DNA of 64,000 bases, from assembly GCF_014489635.1 (NCBI RefSeq), contig NZ_CP060828.1, positions 5,760,501 through 5,824,500 of the forward strand, given 5' to 3'. This document shows, one piece after another, positions 26,583 through 35,355 of this stretch; the first letter of the stretch is position 1, and the number at the start of each line of letters is the position of its first letter. Both the position numbers and the translations under genes were made by a program. The notes beneath the pieces are model-generated. The model saw only the letters and a list, made by a program, of their open reading frames with translations, had not been told where the DNA came from and did not search any database. Source of the DNA: Streptomyces roseirectus. Its GTDB lineage: Bacteria > Actinomycetota > Actinomycetes > Streptomycetales > Streptomycetaceae.

Positions 26583-27815
26583 ATGAACACGCCCACCACG
26601 CCGAGCAGCCCCGCCGGGCCGAACCAGGCGAACAGCACGACCGGCACGACGACCGTCATCACGAACATCGGCACCCTTGTCACCAACGACCCCTCCCTGG
26701 GCGACCACTCCCCACTCGGACTGATCCAGGACGCGGCCGTCGTCATCGAAGGCGACCGCGTCGTGTGGACCGGTGAATCAAGCAAAGCACCCACCACTGA
26801 CAACGCCCTCGACGCGGGCGGCCGGGCCGTCCTGCCCGGCTTCGTCGACTCCCACTCCCACCTCGTCTTCGCGGGCGACCGCACCGCCGAGTTCAACGCC
26901 CGCATGTCCGGCCGCCCCTACACGGCCGGCGGCATCCGCACCACCGTCGCCGCCACCCGCGCCGCGAGCGACCGGGAACTCGAGGCGAACCTCACCCGTT
27001 ACCTGGACGAAGCCCTCCGCCAGGGCACGACGACCATGGAGACCAAGTCCGGCTACGGCCTCACGGTCGCCGACGAGGCCCGCGCCCTGCGCCTCGCCGC
27101 CCGCCACACCGACGAGACCACCTACCTCGGCGCCCACATCGTCGCCCCCGACCACGCCGACGACCCGGCCGCGTACGTGGCCCTGGTCACCGGCGAGATG
27201 CTGGACGCCTGCGCGCCCCACGCCCGCTGGATCGACGTCTTCTGCGAGAAGGGCGCCTTCGACGGCGACCAGGCGCGCGCGATCCTCACCGCGGGCCGGG
27301 CCAAGGGCCTGCACCCCCGCATCCACGCCAACCAGCTCACCCACGGCCCCGGCGTCCAGCTCGCCGTCGAACTCGACGCGGCCAGCGCCGACCACTGCAC
27401 GCACCTGACGGACGCCGACGTCGACGCCCTCGCGAGCGGTGACACCGTCGCGACTCTGCTGCCGGGGGCGGAGTTCTCGACGCGCGCCCCGTGGCCCGAC
27501 GCCCGGCGGCTGCTGGACGCGGGCGTCACCGTCGCCCTGTCCACCGACTGCAACCCGGGCTCGTCGTTCACGTCCTCGGTGCCGTTCTGCATCGCCCTCG
27601 CGGTGCGGGACATGGGCATGACGCCGGACGAGGCCGTGTGGGCGGCGACGGCGGGGGGCGCGGCGGCGCTGCGGCGCACGGACGTGGGGCGCGTGGCCCC
27701 GGGCGCCCAGGCGGATCTGGTCCTGCTGGACGCCCCGAGCCACGTGCACCTGGCCTACCGGCCGGGCGTGCCGCTGGTGACGGGGGTGTGGCGCAAGGGC
27801 GTACGGGAGGTGTGA
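26583..27815 (+). CDS. hutI: Imidazolonepropionase
   Basis: Zinc or iron amidohydrolase opening 4-imidazolone-5-propionate to N-formimino-L-glutamate, the step between HutU and HutF. 410 residues from the ATG at 26583 with GAGG upstream. Motifs: metal pair HSH in [12 protein letters not shown] (about 80-91), [23 protein letters not shown] (about 251), and [13 protein letters not shown] (about 320). The N-terminal 25 residues are Thr/Ser/Pro-rich and probably disordered. Last gene of the hut operon; its end is 6 bp from the convergent sigma factor gene. Confidence 0.96.
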   Translation: MNTPTTPSSPAGPNQANSTTGTTTVITNIGTLVTNDPSLGDHSPLGLIQDAAVVIEGDRVVWTGESSKAPTTDNALDAGGRAVLPGFVDSHSHLVFAGDRTAEFNARMSGRPYTAGGIRTTVAATRAASDRELEANLTRYLDEALRQGTTTMETKSGYGLTVADEARALRLAARHTDETTYLGAHIVAPDHADDPAAYVALVTGEMLDACAPHARWIDVFCEKGAFDGDQARAILTAGRAKGLHPRIHANQLTHGPGVQLAVELDAASADHCTHLTDADVDALASGDTVATLLPGAEFSTRAPWPDARRLLDAGVTVALSTDCNPGSSFTSSVPFCIALAVRDMGMTPDEAVWAATAGGAAALRRTDVGRVAPGAQADLVLLDAPSHVHLAYRPGVPLVTGVWRKGVREV

Positions 27816-27821
27816 CCGGGG

Positions 27822-28730
27822 TCACTCCTCCACGGTCAGCCCCTTCCGCAGCCGCACCAGCGTCCTGGCCAGCAGCCGCGACACATGCATCTGCGAGATG
27901 CCCAGCTCCTCGCCGATCTCGGACTGGGTGAGCCCGGCGACGAACCGCAGCGACAGGATCCGCCGCTCGCGGGGCGGAAGCGCGGCGATCAGGGGCTTGA
28001 GGGATTCGACGTACTCGATCCCCTCAAGCCCGTGGTCCTCGTACCCGATCCGGTCCGCGAGCGCGCCCTCGGTCTCGTCCTCGTCCGGCTGGGCGTCGAG
28101 GGAGGAGGCCGTGTACGCGTTGGACGCGGCCATCCCCTCCACGACCTCCTCGGCCGAGATCCCCAGCCGCTCGGACAGCTCCGCGACGGTGGGGGAGCGG
28201 TCGAGGCGCTGCGACAACTCGTCGCCCGCCTTGGCGAGTTCGAGCCGCAGCTCCTGGAGGCGTCGGGGGACGCGCACGGACCAGGAGGTGTCGCGGAAGA
28301 ACCGCTTGATCTCGCCGACGATCGTCGGCATCGCGAAGGTCGGGAACTCGACGCCTCTGCTCAGCTCGAAGCGGTCGATCGCCTTGATCAGCCCGATCGT
28401 GCCGACCTGGACGATGTCCTCCATCGGCTCGCTGCGGGAGCGGAAGCGCGCCGCCGCGAACTTGACGAGCGCGAGGTTCAGCTCGACGAGCGTGTTGCGG
28501 ACGTAGGCGTGCTCGTGGGTGCCCTCTTCGAGGGATTCGAGCCGGGCGAAGAGCGTCTTGGACAGTGCGCGCGCGTCGACGGCGCCGATCTCGTCGTACG
28601 GGGGGATCTCGGGGAGATCCGCCAGCGGATCCAGAGGATCCGCGAAGTCTTCGTGGTGGGGATCAAGCTGTTCCGGTGGGGGTGTCGACGCCGCCGTCGG
28701 GGGCCGGGATGCGTCGAGCCGGGGTGACAT
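27822..28730 (-). CDS. SigB/SigF-family RNA polymerase sigma factor
   Basis: Group 3 sigma factor of about 302 residues. Region 2 (EDIVQVGTIGLIKAIDRFELSRGVEFPTFAMPTIVGEIKRFFRDTSWSV shape), region 3 (LSQRLDRSPTVAELSERLGISAEEV) and region 4 (LPPRERRILSLRF ... SEIGEELGISQMHVSRLLART) are complete. The ATG at 28730 has GGAGG at a proper distance, better than the ATG at 28742. An acidic Pro-rich leader of about 40 residues precedes region 1.2. Divergent anti-anti-sigma and anti-sigma genes sit beside it, a partner-switching layout like the SigI module of S. coelicolor. Confidence 0.92.
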   Translation of the reverse strand: MSPRLDASRPPTAASTPPPEQLDPHHEDFADPLDPLADLPEIPPYDEIGAVDARALSKTLFARLESLEEGTHEHAYVRNTLVELNLALVKFAAARFRSRSEPMEDIVQVGTIGLIKAIDRFELSRGVEFPTFAMPTIVGEIKRFFRDTSWSVRVPRRLQELRLELAKAGDELSQRLDRSPTVAELSERLGISAEEVVEGMAASNAYTASSLDAQPDEDETEGALADRIGYEDHGLEGIEYVESLKPLIAALPPRERRILSLRFVAGLTQSEIGEELGISQMHVSRLLARTLVRLRKGLTVEE

Positions 28731-29014
28731 GTCGTCCTCCATCGTTCTCGGCAGGTGTGGCGAATGGCTGCCGAAGCCAGTACCTGTGGACTGCGGTGTG
28801 CGGCGCCTCCGAGGCCGTCCGGTCGTTCCCCCGGGAATCGGGGCTTCCTACTAGCCCTACCTGCTTCCGCGACCCGACCGCAAGTCCGATTCGCCCCATT
28901 TTTCAAGCCGTGTACGGTTGTTCGGCTGTTCGGACTCGGTGGAGGAGCGGAGGGAGGGGGCGTAATGTTCGAGAGCATCGGTACACGGCGGACTACCTCG
29001 GGAGAGATGACGGC
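28731..29014. promoter_or_regulatory. Divergent promoter region of the sigma/anti-sigma module
   Basis: 284 bases between the leftward sigma gene and the rightward antagonist gene. It contains the small repeat GTTGTTCGG/CTGTTCGG around 28917-28934 and several short inverted segments near 28840-28860. I see no convincing SigB-type promoter (GTTT...GGGTA) by eye. Confidence 0.35.
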
Positions 29015-29398
29015 ATGGACCACGGGACGGTCGGCAGCGCACAGTCGGGCCGGCTGCTGGTGGAGGTGCGGGAAGAGGGGGCCAGCGCGGTCGTGACCCC
29101 CGCGGGTGAGCTGGACCACCACACCGCGGACCTGCTGCGCGAACCTCTGGAAGGCTGCCTGGCCAAGGGCCTCAGCCGCCTCGTCATCGACTGCTCGCGC
29201 CTGGAGTTCTGCGACTCCACCGGCCTCAACGTGCTGCTCGGGGCCCGGCTCAAGGCGGAGGCGGCCGGGGGCGGCGTCCATCTCGTCGCGATGCAGCCCG
29301 TCGTCGCCCGCGTCTTCGAGATCACCGGCGCGGAGGCCGTCTTCACCGTCCACGACACGGTCGCCGAGGCGCTTCCGGGGCCCGGCACTGACGGCTGA
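29015..29398 (+). CDS. Anti-sigma factor antagonist (STAS domain)
   Basis: 127-residue SpoIIAA-like protein. Unphosphorylated antagonists bind the anti-sigma kinase and free the sigma factor. The STAS domain is complete: TPAGELDHHTADLLREPL, VIDCSRLEFCDSTGLNVLLGARL with the phosphorylatable Ser68 in DSTGL, and HLVAMQPVVARVFEITGAEAVF. The ATG at 29015 has GGGAGAG 8 nt upstream. The anti-sigma kinase follows 156 bp downstream on the same strand. Confidence 0.93.
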   Translation: MDHGTVGSAQSGRLLVEVREEGASAVVTPAGELDHHTADLLREPLEGCLAKGLSRLVIDCSRLEFCDSTGLNVLLGARLKAEAAGGGVHLVAMQPVVARVFEITGAEAVFTVHDTVAEALPGPGTDG

Positions 29399-29554
29399 GC
29401 CACCATCGGCCCGCCGGGGTGTGTTCCCCACGCCGCGCCGGGCAGGAGACTTCGTGAACATGTCGACGGCACGTGTCCCTGCGGGAGGGGCGCCGTCGAT
29501 CCCTAGAGGGACCTGGTACTTCTGGCCCCGGTGAACTGGTGAGGTGAAGCGCTG

Positions 29555-30019
29555 ATGAGCACCACGCGGCCCCCTGTGCCGAGCGACCGCGGCCCGGAGC
29601 CCGTGCCGTCCGGCGGGGTCCGCCGACTGCGGCTCGACGGAGCCAGTGGGGTCGTGCCGCTCGCCCGCGACTTCGCCCGGCAGGCGCTGTACGCCTGGGG
29701 GTGGCTTCCAGCGGTCGGCGCGGACCGGCGGGCCGCCGCCGAGGACGTCCTCCTCGTCGTCTCCGAACTCGTCACCAACGCCTGCCTGCACGCCGGGGGG
29801 CCCGACGAGATCCGCATCTCCTGCGACAACAAGGTGATCCGCGTCGAGGTCGAGGACCGCGGCGCCGGCCAGCCGTCCCCCCGCACCCCCCACCGCGCCG
29901 GCCGCCCCGGCGGCCACGGCATGTTCATCGTGCAACGCCTGTGCCTCGACTGGGGGGTCGTCCGGACGCCGGGGATGACTGGGAAGACGGTCTGGGCGGA
30001 GGTGGGCGCGCCAGCGTGA
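29555..30019 (+). CDS. Anti-sigma regulatory factor (SpoIIAB-like ATPase)
   Basis: 154-residue serine kinase of the HATPase_c fold that sequesters a sigma factor and phosphorylates its antagonist. N box in SELVTNACLHAG (about 70-81), G1 box EDRGAGQP (about 100-107), G2 box GGHGMFIVQRL (about 119-129). A GAGGTGAAG site precedes the ATG. With the adjoining STAS protein and divergent sigma factor it makes a full partner-switching set. A decayed relative of its N box lies downstream at 30168-30368. Confidence 0.92.
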   Translation: MSTTRPPVPSDRGPEPVPSGGVRRLRLDGASGVVPLARDFARQALYAWGWLPAVGADRRAAAEDVLLVVSELVTNACLHAGGPDEIRISCDNKVIRVEVEDRGAGQPSPRTPHRAGRPGGHGMFIVQRLCLDWGVVRTPGMTGKTVWAEVGAPA

Positions 30020-30167
30020 CGCGGAGCACGCCCGGTCCACCGGGGACCGGGCGCGCCCCAACTCGCCCACGACCGCTTGGCGCCGCCCGTGAAGACCACG
30101 GCGGGGCCGTCCACTTGCTCGGCTCCTTCACCGGTGCTCGGGAAGCGCACGAGGACGAACGACCGGA

Positions 30168-30368
30168 CGTCATCCCCTGGTCGGCCATGAGCTCGTACAC
30201 CTTCACCTTGCACATGGCCTCGACGTCGAGGCCGCCCGGCGCGCAGAGGAGGGCGACGTCCTCCTCGTCGTCTCCGAACTCGTCACGGACGCCGTCCGAT
30301 CCGACGCGCACGCCTGTTCGCCCGGGTCGCCCCCACGGGAGCGTTCCGGCACCGCGGGATGCGGGTGA
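30168..30368 (+). pseudogene. Remnant of an anti-sigma kinase-like gene
   Basis: In one frame this stretch reads HGLDVEAARRAEEGDVLLVV then SELVTDAV, matching the N-box region of HATPase anti-sigma factors (compare EDVLLVVSELVTNA at about 29735-29776). The invariant Asn of the N box is Asp here. No start codon, G1 or G2 box is found, and a TGA ends it at 30366-30368. Probably a degraded copy of the upstream gene or of a similar one. Confidence 0.45.
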
Positions 30369-30376
30369 ATCGCCGG

Positions 30377-30406
30377 GTCCCTGCCGTCGTCTCCGTCGGC
30401 AGGGAC
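30377..30406 (-). terminator. Terminator of the surface-protein operon
   Basis: Perfect 10-bp stem GTCCCTGCCG (30377-30386) and CGGCAGGGAC (30397-30406) with a 10-base loop, just beyond the stop of the LAxTG protein gene. No T tract. Confidence 0.65.
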
Positions 30407-30419
30407 GCCCTCGCTCTGT

Positions 30420-31706
30420 CTACCGCGTCCGCCGCTTCGGCAGGAACGTGAACACCGCCCCGCCCAGCAGGATCGCCGTCCCGGCGACGAGGCCCAGTGC
30501 CTTCAGCCCGCCGTGGTTCTCGGCGCCGGTGTCGGCGAGGCCGCCGCTCGTGCCGGTGCCGCCGGCGGCGGACCCGCCGCCCGTGGACGTCCCGCCCGAG
30601 GCGCCCCCTTCCTGTTCCTGCGTCTTGAGCGTCAGGGAGACCAGGCTCTGGTCCGGCGTGCAGGTCGTCTTCGTGCCCAGCGCCTCGATGAGCAGCACCC
30701 CGGGCGCGAGGGTGGACTCACCGGTCGCCCCCGGTTTGTAGGTGCCCTTGAGGTCGGGGATCTCGATGGGGTCGTTCGTCTTGATCGGGGCGGAGTTGAG
30801 GGGCCCCTCGACGTGGACGGTGCCGGTGTCCGCGCCGCCGAGCTTCACCTCCATGGACGGTTTGACCGACCCGGCGGGGATGTCGGCCGGGCTGTTCATC
30901 ACCGATTTCTTGAACTGGACGGTGAGGGCGTAACTCCCGCCGCTCTTGGTGGCGTTGATCTGCACCGGCGAGGTCGCCTTCTTCTCCCCGAGCGGCGACT
31001 GGCAGGTGTACGGCACCTCGACGACCTTGCCGGTGAAGTCGGTCGGCTCCGGAGAGCCGGTGACGGACGGCGAAGGGGACGGCGAGGGCGACTGCGACAC
31101 CGAGGGGGACGGCGAGGGGGAGAGGGAGGGAGACGGCGACGGCGACGAAGAGCCGCTGGGGCTCGGCGAGTCGGAGGACCCGCCCGTCACGGTGATCGTC
31201 GCCGCCTGCGCCACCGCCTGCGTCGGCGCGCACTCCGTGTTCGTCCCCATCGCGTTGACGACATACGCGTCCGGCGTCAGCTTCACCTCCCCCGGCGCGG
31301 TCAGTTTCAGCGAGCCCTTCATGTCGGCCAGCACCATCGCGCCGCCCTTGGGGATCGCCGGGTTCTCGCGCGGCCCGGTCATCGCGAGGTCCCCGCTCTG
31401 CGCCCCGGAGACCTTCAACGTCCCCGACGGCTGAACGGAGTTGGCGGGCAGGTCGATGATGTCGGGGTTCTTGGACGCGGCCTGGACGAACTTCCAGACG
31501 ACGTCCACGGTGTCGCCGACCTTCGCGGTGGCGGGCGCGGTGACGGCGACCTTGGTGGTCCCGTCGACGGGGGGAATCCCGGCCGGGGGGACGCAGTGGG
31601 TGGTGTACGACACCTCGGCGGCCATGGCGGGGACGGCCGTGAGCCCGAGCAGGGCGCCCGTCCCGACCGCGACCACTGCGACGGCCGCTCTCCTGGTGGC
31701 TCTCAC
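30420..31706 (-). CDS. Secreted LAxTG-anchored cell-wall protein
   Basis: 428 residues from the GTG at 31706 with GGAAGGG 8 nt upstream. Signal peptide (about 1-29, ending AMAAEVSY), first beta-rich domain (about 30-155), a Ser/Pro linker (about 158-205), and a second, related domain (KVVEVPYTCQSPLGEKKATSP onward). A Gly/Ser spacer and a sorting signal close it: LADTG (about 390-394), hydrophobic helix and KRRTR tail. LAxTG is the motif of class E sortases of streptomycetes. Its two domains are related to that of the first gene of the operon (PIGDKSAVSP, TTTCTP). No sortase gene is in the window. Function unknown, probably surface adhesion or wall structure. Confidence 0.85.
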   Translation of the reverse strand: MRATRRAAVAVVAVGTGALLGLTAVPAMAAEVSYTTHCVPPAGIPPVDGTTKVAVTAPATAKVGDTVDVVWKFVQAASKNPDIIDLPANSVQPSGTLKVSGAQSGDLAMTGPRENPAIPKGGAMVLADMKGSLKLTAPGEVKLTPDAYVVNAMGTNTECAPTQAVAQAATITVTGGSSDSPSPSGSSSPSPSPSLSPSPSPSVSQSPSPSPSPSVTGSPEPTDFTGKVVEVPYTCQSPLGEKKATSPVQINATKSGGSYALTVQFKKSVMNSPADIPAGSVKPSMEVKLGGADTGTVHVEGPLNSAPIKTNDPIEIPDLKGTYKPGATGESTLAPGVLLIEALGTKTTCTPDQSLVSLTLKTQEQEGGASGGTSTGGGSAAGGTGTSGGLADTGAENHGGLKALGLVAGTAILLGGAVFTFLPKRRTR

Positions 31707-32746
31707 GTCATGCCCTTCCTGCTGGGGGTCGTTCGGTCGTCGTGCGGTGCGGAGAGGCGGCCCTGGGTGTCCGGGGCGAACCAGGGCAGGGTCCGTTCGA
31801 CGGCCGGTGCCGGTTCCTCCCGCTTCCGGTAACGGCCGTGCAGGGGACGCCACGTGCGGTGGTGCGGGCGCGGGCGCACCCGGTCGACGATCGCCATGCC
31901 GATCCGGAACAGCGCGGAGGGGACGACGACGGCGACGAGCGCCCAGAACAGGACGACGCCCCAGGGCCGGCCGACGTCCCAGTCCCGGTCGGCGAGGACC
32001 TTGCCGCCGTATCTCAGGGAGACCGTGTAGTCGCCGTGCGCCCCGCTGCCCAGCTCGAACGGCAGCTCCAGGCGGGCGCGTTGACCGGGGGCGAGGGTGC
32101 CGTCCCACTGGTGGTCGTCCCACTGGGGCGCGAACACCCCGTGGGCGGTGCCGACTTGGAAGACGGGGTTCGTGACGGGGGTGGTGCCGGCGTTGCCGAC
32201 GGTCACCGTGAACGTGCGGGCGGGCGGCGCCCCGAACCAGGTCAACAGGCCGCTGGAACCCTTGAGTCGAGGGTCCGTCAGGACGCGGATCTCGCCGGCC
32301 CCGGAGATCTCCGGGAGCGGTTTCTCCTCGTGTCCGGCGACCTTCAGCGCGGCGTCGGCCTGTGCCTTGGGTCCGGTCGCCGTCGCGGCGTGGACCACGC
32401 ACGGGCAGGGCACCGGCGGTCCCACGACGGGGAGTTCGCGGGTGAAGCGTCCGCGCGCGTCGGTCGTGACGGCGCGGCCGTCCGCGTTGGCGCAGGAGTT
32501 GGTGCCGCCGAGGACTCCGCGCTCGGGGCTGGACCGGCCGCACAGCAGCAGGGTCAGCAGGGATTTCGCGGGCCAGCCGGTGCCGGTCACGGTGAGGGAA
32601 CTGCCCTTGCCCGCCTCGGATTTGGCGAGTTTCAGGGTTGGTTGCGGTGCGGCGTCGGCTATCCCTGCCACCGTCGCCGTCAGCAGCAGTGTGAGGGCGG
32701 CCAGCAGGGCGGCGACCCTCCTGACAGGCACGGCGCTAACGGGCAC
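31703..32746 (-). CDS. Exported membrane-anchored protein, 347 aa
   Basis: Signal peptide (about 1-32, ending ADAAPQ), a first domain resembling neocarzinostatin/Ig-like folds (LKLAKSEAGKGSSLTVTGTGW ... CGRSS), a second beta domain (about 170-260), a membrane helix (about 265-290, VVLFWALVAVVVPSALF) and a basic cytoplasmic tail of about 55 residues. The stop overlaps the start of the LAxTG gene (GTGA), and its start overlaps the end of the LPxTG gene by 11 bp, so the three are co-translated. It may anchor or present the two wall proteins; that is inference. Confidence 0.82.
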   Translation of the reverse strand: MPVSAVPVRRVAALLAALTLLLTATVAGIADAAPQPTLKLAKSEAGKGSSLTVTGTGWPAKSLLTLLLCGRSSPERGVLGGTNSCANADGRAVTTDARGRFTRELPVVGPPVPCPCVVHAATATGPKAQADAALKVAGHEEKPLPEISGAGEIRVLTDPRLKGSSGLLTWFGAPPARTFTVTVGNAGTTPVTNPVFQVGTAHGVFAPQWDDHQWDGTLAPGQRARLELPFELGSGAHGDYTVSLRYGGKVLADRDWDVGRPWGVVLFWALVAVVVPSALFRIGMAIVDRVRPRPHHRTWRPLHGRYRKREEPAPAVERTLPWFAPDTQGRLSAPHDDRTTPSRKGMT

Positions 32747-33389
32747 GGCGTGTCAGCCACAGGGCGCCCGCCGCGCCGGCCAGCAGGACCGTGCCCCCGA
32801 GGGTGCCGAGCGCGACGAAGGAGTCCTCGGGGCCGGTCTGCGGGAGCTGGGGCGTGGCGGCCGGCGGGGAGTCGGAGTCGCCCGCGGTCACGTCCAACGT
32901 CAGTGACGCGCCCGGGGAGTTGGTCGGCGTGCAGGTCGTCGTCGTGCCGAGCGCCACGATCGTCAGCGTCCCGGCGGTGAACGTCACCTTCCCGGCCGCC
33001 TTCGGCGTGTAGGTCCCGCTCAAGTCGCTGATTTTTATGGGGGTGTTGGCGGGGATCTTCGCCTGGTTGGCGGCCCCGGTGACGGTGAGCGTCCCGCTGT
33101 CGGCCCCGCCCACCTTGACGGTCGCCGAGGGCTTCATCGCGCCGGCCCCGAGTTCGACGGGGCTGGACGACACGCCCTTCTGCCACGACATGGTGATCCG
33201 GTAACCGCTGCCGCTCTTCACGCCCTTGATGTCGATCGGCGAGACCGCGCTCTTGTCCCCGATCGGCGTCTTGCAGGCGTAGTTGACGTCGACGACGGCT
33301 GCCCGCGCGCCCGGCGCCACCACCAGCACCCCCGCCCCGGCCAGGACCGCGCCCGACGCGAGCACGACACTCCGCTTCCGCTTGGCCAC
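32736..33389 (-). CDS. Secreted LPxTG-anchored cell-wall protein
   Basis: 217 residues: signal peptide (about 1-30, ending GARAA), one beta-rich domain (VDVNYACKTPIGDKSAVSPI ... TTTTCTP) related to the domains of the LAxTG protein, a short linker, and a sorting signal LPQTG (182-186), helix, and RRAR tail. First gene of the three-gene operon. Having both an LPxTG and an LAxTG substrate side by side suggests two sortase classes act on one assembly. The domain may belong to a DUF6801-like family; I am unsure of the name. Confidence 0.85.
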   Translation of the reverse strand: MAKRKRSVVLASGAVLAGAGVLVVAPGARAAVVDVNYACKTPIGDKSAVSPIDIKGVKSGSGYRITMSWQKGVSSSPVELGAGAMKPSATVKVGGADSGTLTVTGAANQAKIPANTPIKISDLSGTYTPKAAGKVTFTAGTLTIVALGTTTTCTPTNSPGASLTLDVTAGDSDSPPAATPQLPQTGPEDSFVALGTLGGTVLLAGAAGALWLTRRAR

Positions 33390-33485
33390 GATCCCTCACC
33401 CCTGACGCCTCATCAGATTTGGTGCGCCAAGGTACGCCGGGGAGCGTGAGGAGGGAAGGGAAACGACGGCACGCGGTGGACACGG

Positions 33486-33521
33486 CGAGGGCCGCCCCGG
33501 TTCCCACCAGGACGGCCCTCG
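33486..33521 (-). terminator. Terminator after the peptide transporter gene
   Basis: Stem CGAGGGCCG (33486-33494) and CGGCCCTCG (33513-33521), 18-base loop, downstream of the leftward POT gene. Between it and the stop codon lie three to four tandem copies of ACGCGCGAG (33531-33558). Confidence 0.6.
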
Positions 33522-33530
33522 ACACGCGAG

Positions 33531-33559
33531 ACGCGCGAGACGCGCGAGACGCGCGAGAC
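33531..33559. repeat. 9-bp tandem repeat
   Basis: ACGCGCGAG repeated with period 9 (about 3.5 copies) between the transporter stop codon and its terminator. No function seen. Confidence 0.7.
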
Positions 33560-33560
33560 G

Positions 33561-35066
33561 TCAGCGCACGTCGCCCATCATGGAGTTGACCTTCTTGCGG
33601 TACATCCACACGGCGACACCGGCGATGACGGCGAGGACGGCTTCGAGGGCGACGAAGCCCATCCGGTCCAGGTCGACCCCGCCCACCGCGGGGTTCGACA
33701 GCAGCGCCGTGACGGAGTCACCGGCGGTCACCGCGAGGAACCAGACGCCCATCATCTGGGACGCGTACTTCGCGGGCGCCATCTTCGTCGTGACGGAGAG
33801 CCCGACGGGGGAGAGGGTCAGCTCACCCACCGTCTGCACGAAGTAGATCCCGGCGAGCCACAGCGCGGCGGCCTTGTGACCGCCCTCGGCGATCGACAGC
33901 GGCGCGAGGAAGAGGAAGAACGACGCGCCGACCAGCACGAGACCGGTCGCGAACTTCACGATCGTGCTCGGCTCCTGGCCACGCCGGTTCAGCCACAGCC
34001 ACAGCCACGCGAAGACCGGCGCGAGCGCCATGATCATGACGGGGTTGACCGACTGGTACCAGGAGACCGGGAACTCCCAGCCGAACACCGTGTTGTCGGC
34101 CTTGCCCTCGGCGAACAGCGACAGCGTCGAGCCGCCCTGGTCGTAGATCATCCAGAAGACGGCGGCGGCGAGGAAGAACCAGATGTACGCCGACACCTTG
34201 GACTGCTCGGCCGCGTCCAGGTCCTTGTCCCGCTTGATCCGCCCGAGCACGAGGACCGGCACGACGAGCCCGATGACCGTCAGCGGGATCAGCACCCAGT
34301 TCAGCGTGTAGTGCCCGGTGAAGCCGACGACGGAGTAGAACACCGCCGCGATCGCGAGCCAGATCAGCCCCTTGCGGAGCGTGGCCGCCTTCTCGGCGGC
34401 GGACAGCGGGGTCGGCACGACGTCGCTGCGCTCGCTCAGGTGACGCGTCCCCAGCAGGAACTGGCCGAGGCCCAGCGCCATGCCGACGGCCGCGAGCGCG
34501 AAGCCGAGGTGCCAGTCGACGTTCTCGCCGATCGTGCCGATGACCAGCGGCGCGAAGAACCCGCCCAGGTTGATGCCGATGTAGAAGAGTGTGAAGCCGG
34601 CGTCGCGGCGCGGGTCGTCCGGGCCGTCGTAGAGGTGGCCGACCATCGTCGAGATGTTGGCCTTCAGCAGGCCGGAGCCGAGCGCGACGAGGGCGAGGCC
34701 GCCGTAGAAGGAGCCGGAGAACGGCACGGCGAGGCACGCGTGGCCGACCATGATGACCAGACCGGCGGCGGCCACTGTCTTGCGCGGGCCGAGCACCCGG
34801 TCCGCGAACCAGCCGCCGGGCAGGGCGAGCAGGTACACCAGCGAGACGTAGACGGAGTAGATCGCCGTCGCCGTCCCCGCACTCAGGTGCATACCCCCCG
34901 GTGCCACCAGGTACAGCGGCAGCAGAGCCCGCATGCCGTAGTACGAGAACCTCTCCCACATCTCCGTCAGGAAGAGGGTGGCCAGACCGCGCGGGTGGCC
35001 GAAGAAGGTACCGGCGGAGCCGGGGTTCACCGGCCGGGCCGAGTCCTTCGTCAGGCTGGACGCCAT
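33561..35066 (-). CDS. POT family proton-dependent oligopeptide transporter
   Basis: Membrane importer of di- and tripeptides driven by protons, 501 residues with about 14 helices. The POT signature is clear: FFGHPRGLATLFLTEMWERFSYYGMRALLPLYL (residues about 20-52) with the ExxER-type E-R-F-S-Y-Y-G motif, GGWFADRVLGPRKTV, and the second PTR2 signature FTLFYIGINLGGFFAPLV (about 155). Monocistronic and divergent from the response regulator gene. Peptide uptake fits the two M19 dipeptidase genes 5 kb to the right. Confidence 0.93.
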   Translation of the reverse strand: MASSLTKDSARPVNPGSAGTFFGHPRGLATLFLTEMWERFSYYGMRALLPLYLVAPGGMHLSAGTATAIYSVYVSLVYLLALPGGWFADRVLGPRKTVAAAGLVIMVGHACLAVPFSGSFYGGLALVALGSGLLKANISTMVGHLYDGPDDPRRDAGFTLFYIGINLGGFFAPLVIGTIGENVDWHLGFALAAVGMALGLGQFLLGTRHLSERSDVVPTPLSAAEKAATLRKGLIWLAIAAVFYSVVGFTGHYTLNWVLIPLTVIGLVVPVLVLGRIKRDKDLDAAEQSKVSAYIWFFLAAAVFWMIYDQGGSTLSLFAEGKADNTVFGWEFPVSWYQSVNPVMIMALAPVFAWLWLWLNRRGQEPSTIVKFATGLVLVGASFFLFLAPLSIAEGGHKAAALWLAGIYFVQTVGELTLSPVGLSVTTKMAPAKYASQMMGVWFLAVTAGDSVTALLSNPAVGGVDLDRMGFVALEAVLAVIAGVAVWMYRKKVNSMMGDVR

Positions 35067-35355
35067 GATGGATCCTTGCTGCTGTTTACGGGTCGCTTAC
35101 ACCGCTACGCACGAAAAAGGACCCCCGGCTCCCTCGCCGACGGTCCCCACAGTGCAACAGGCGTCCGGCCACCCTACGGCAGGGTAGGGGGCGAAATGGA
35201 AGGGTTTGAGGCATGGATCACAAGGTCCATACCAAGAATCCGTACGACGGACACGCCCCCCGGACCGCCCGAGTTGCCCCCACTTGCCCCTTGGTAAGAA
35301 ACAGGCGTGCCGATCACACCCCTGGCCACCCCTCGTGCGGACTACCATCAGCCTC
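35067..35355. promoter_or_regulatory. Divergent promoter region, transporter / two-component system
   Basis: 289 bases without a gene. Visible elements: CCCTAC/GTAGGG inverted repeat near 35172-35190, ATGGA/TCCAT arms near 35213-35232, and TACCAT at 35343-35348, a -10-like hexamer ending 7 nt before the response regulator ATG, which suggests a leaderless message. Confidence 0.4.

Larger units (their letters stand above)
30020..30419. other. 400-base gap after the anti-sigma kinase gene
   Basis: No intact gene. It holds the kinase-like remnant (30168-30368) and, at its right end, the terminator of the surface-protein operon (30377-30406). Confidence 0.5.
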
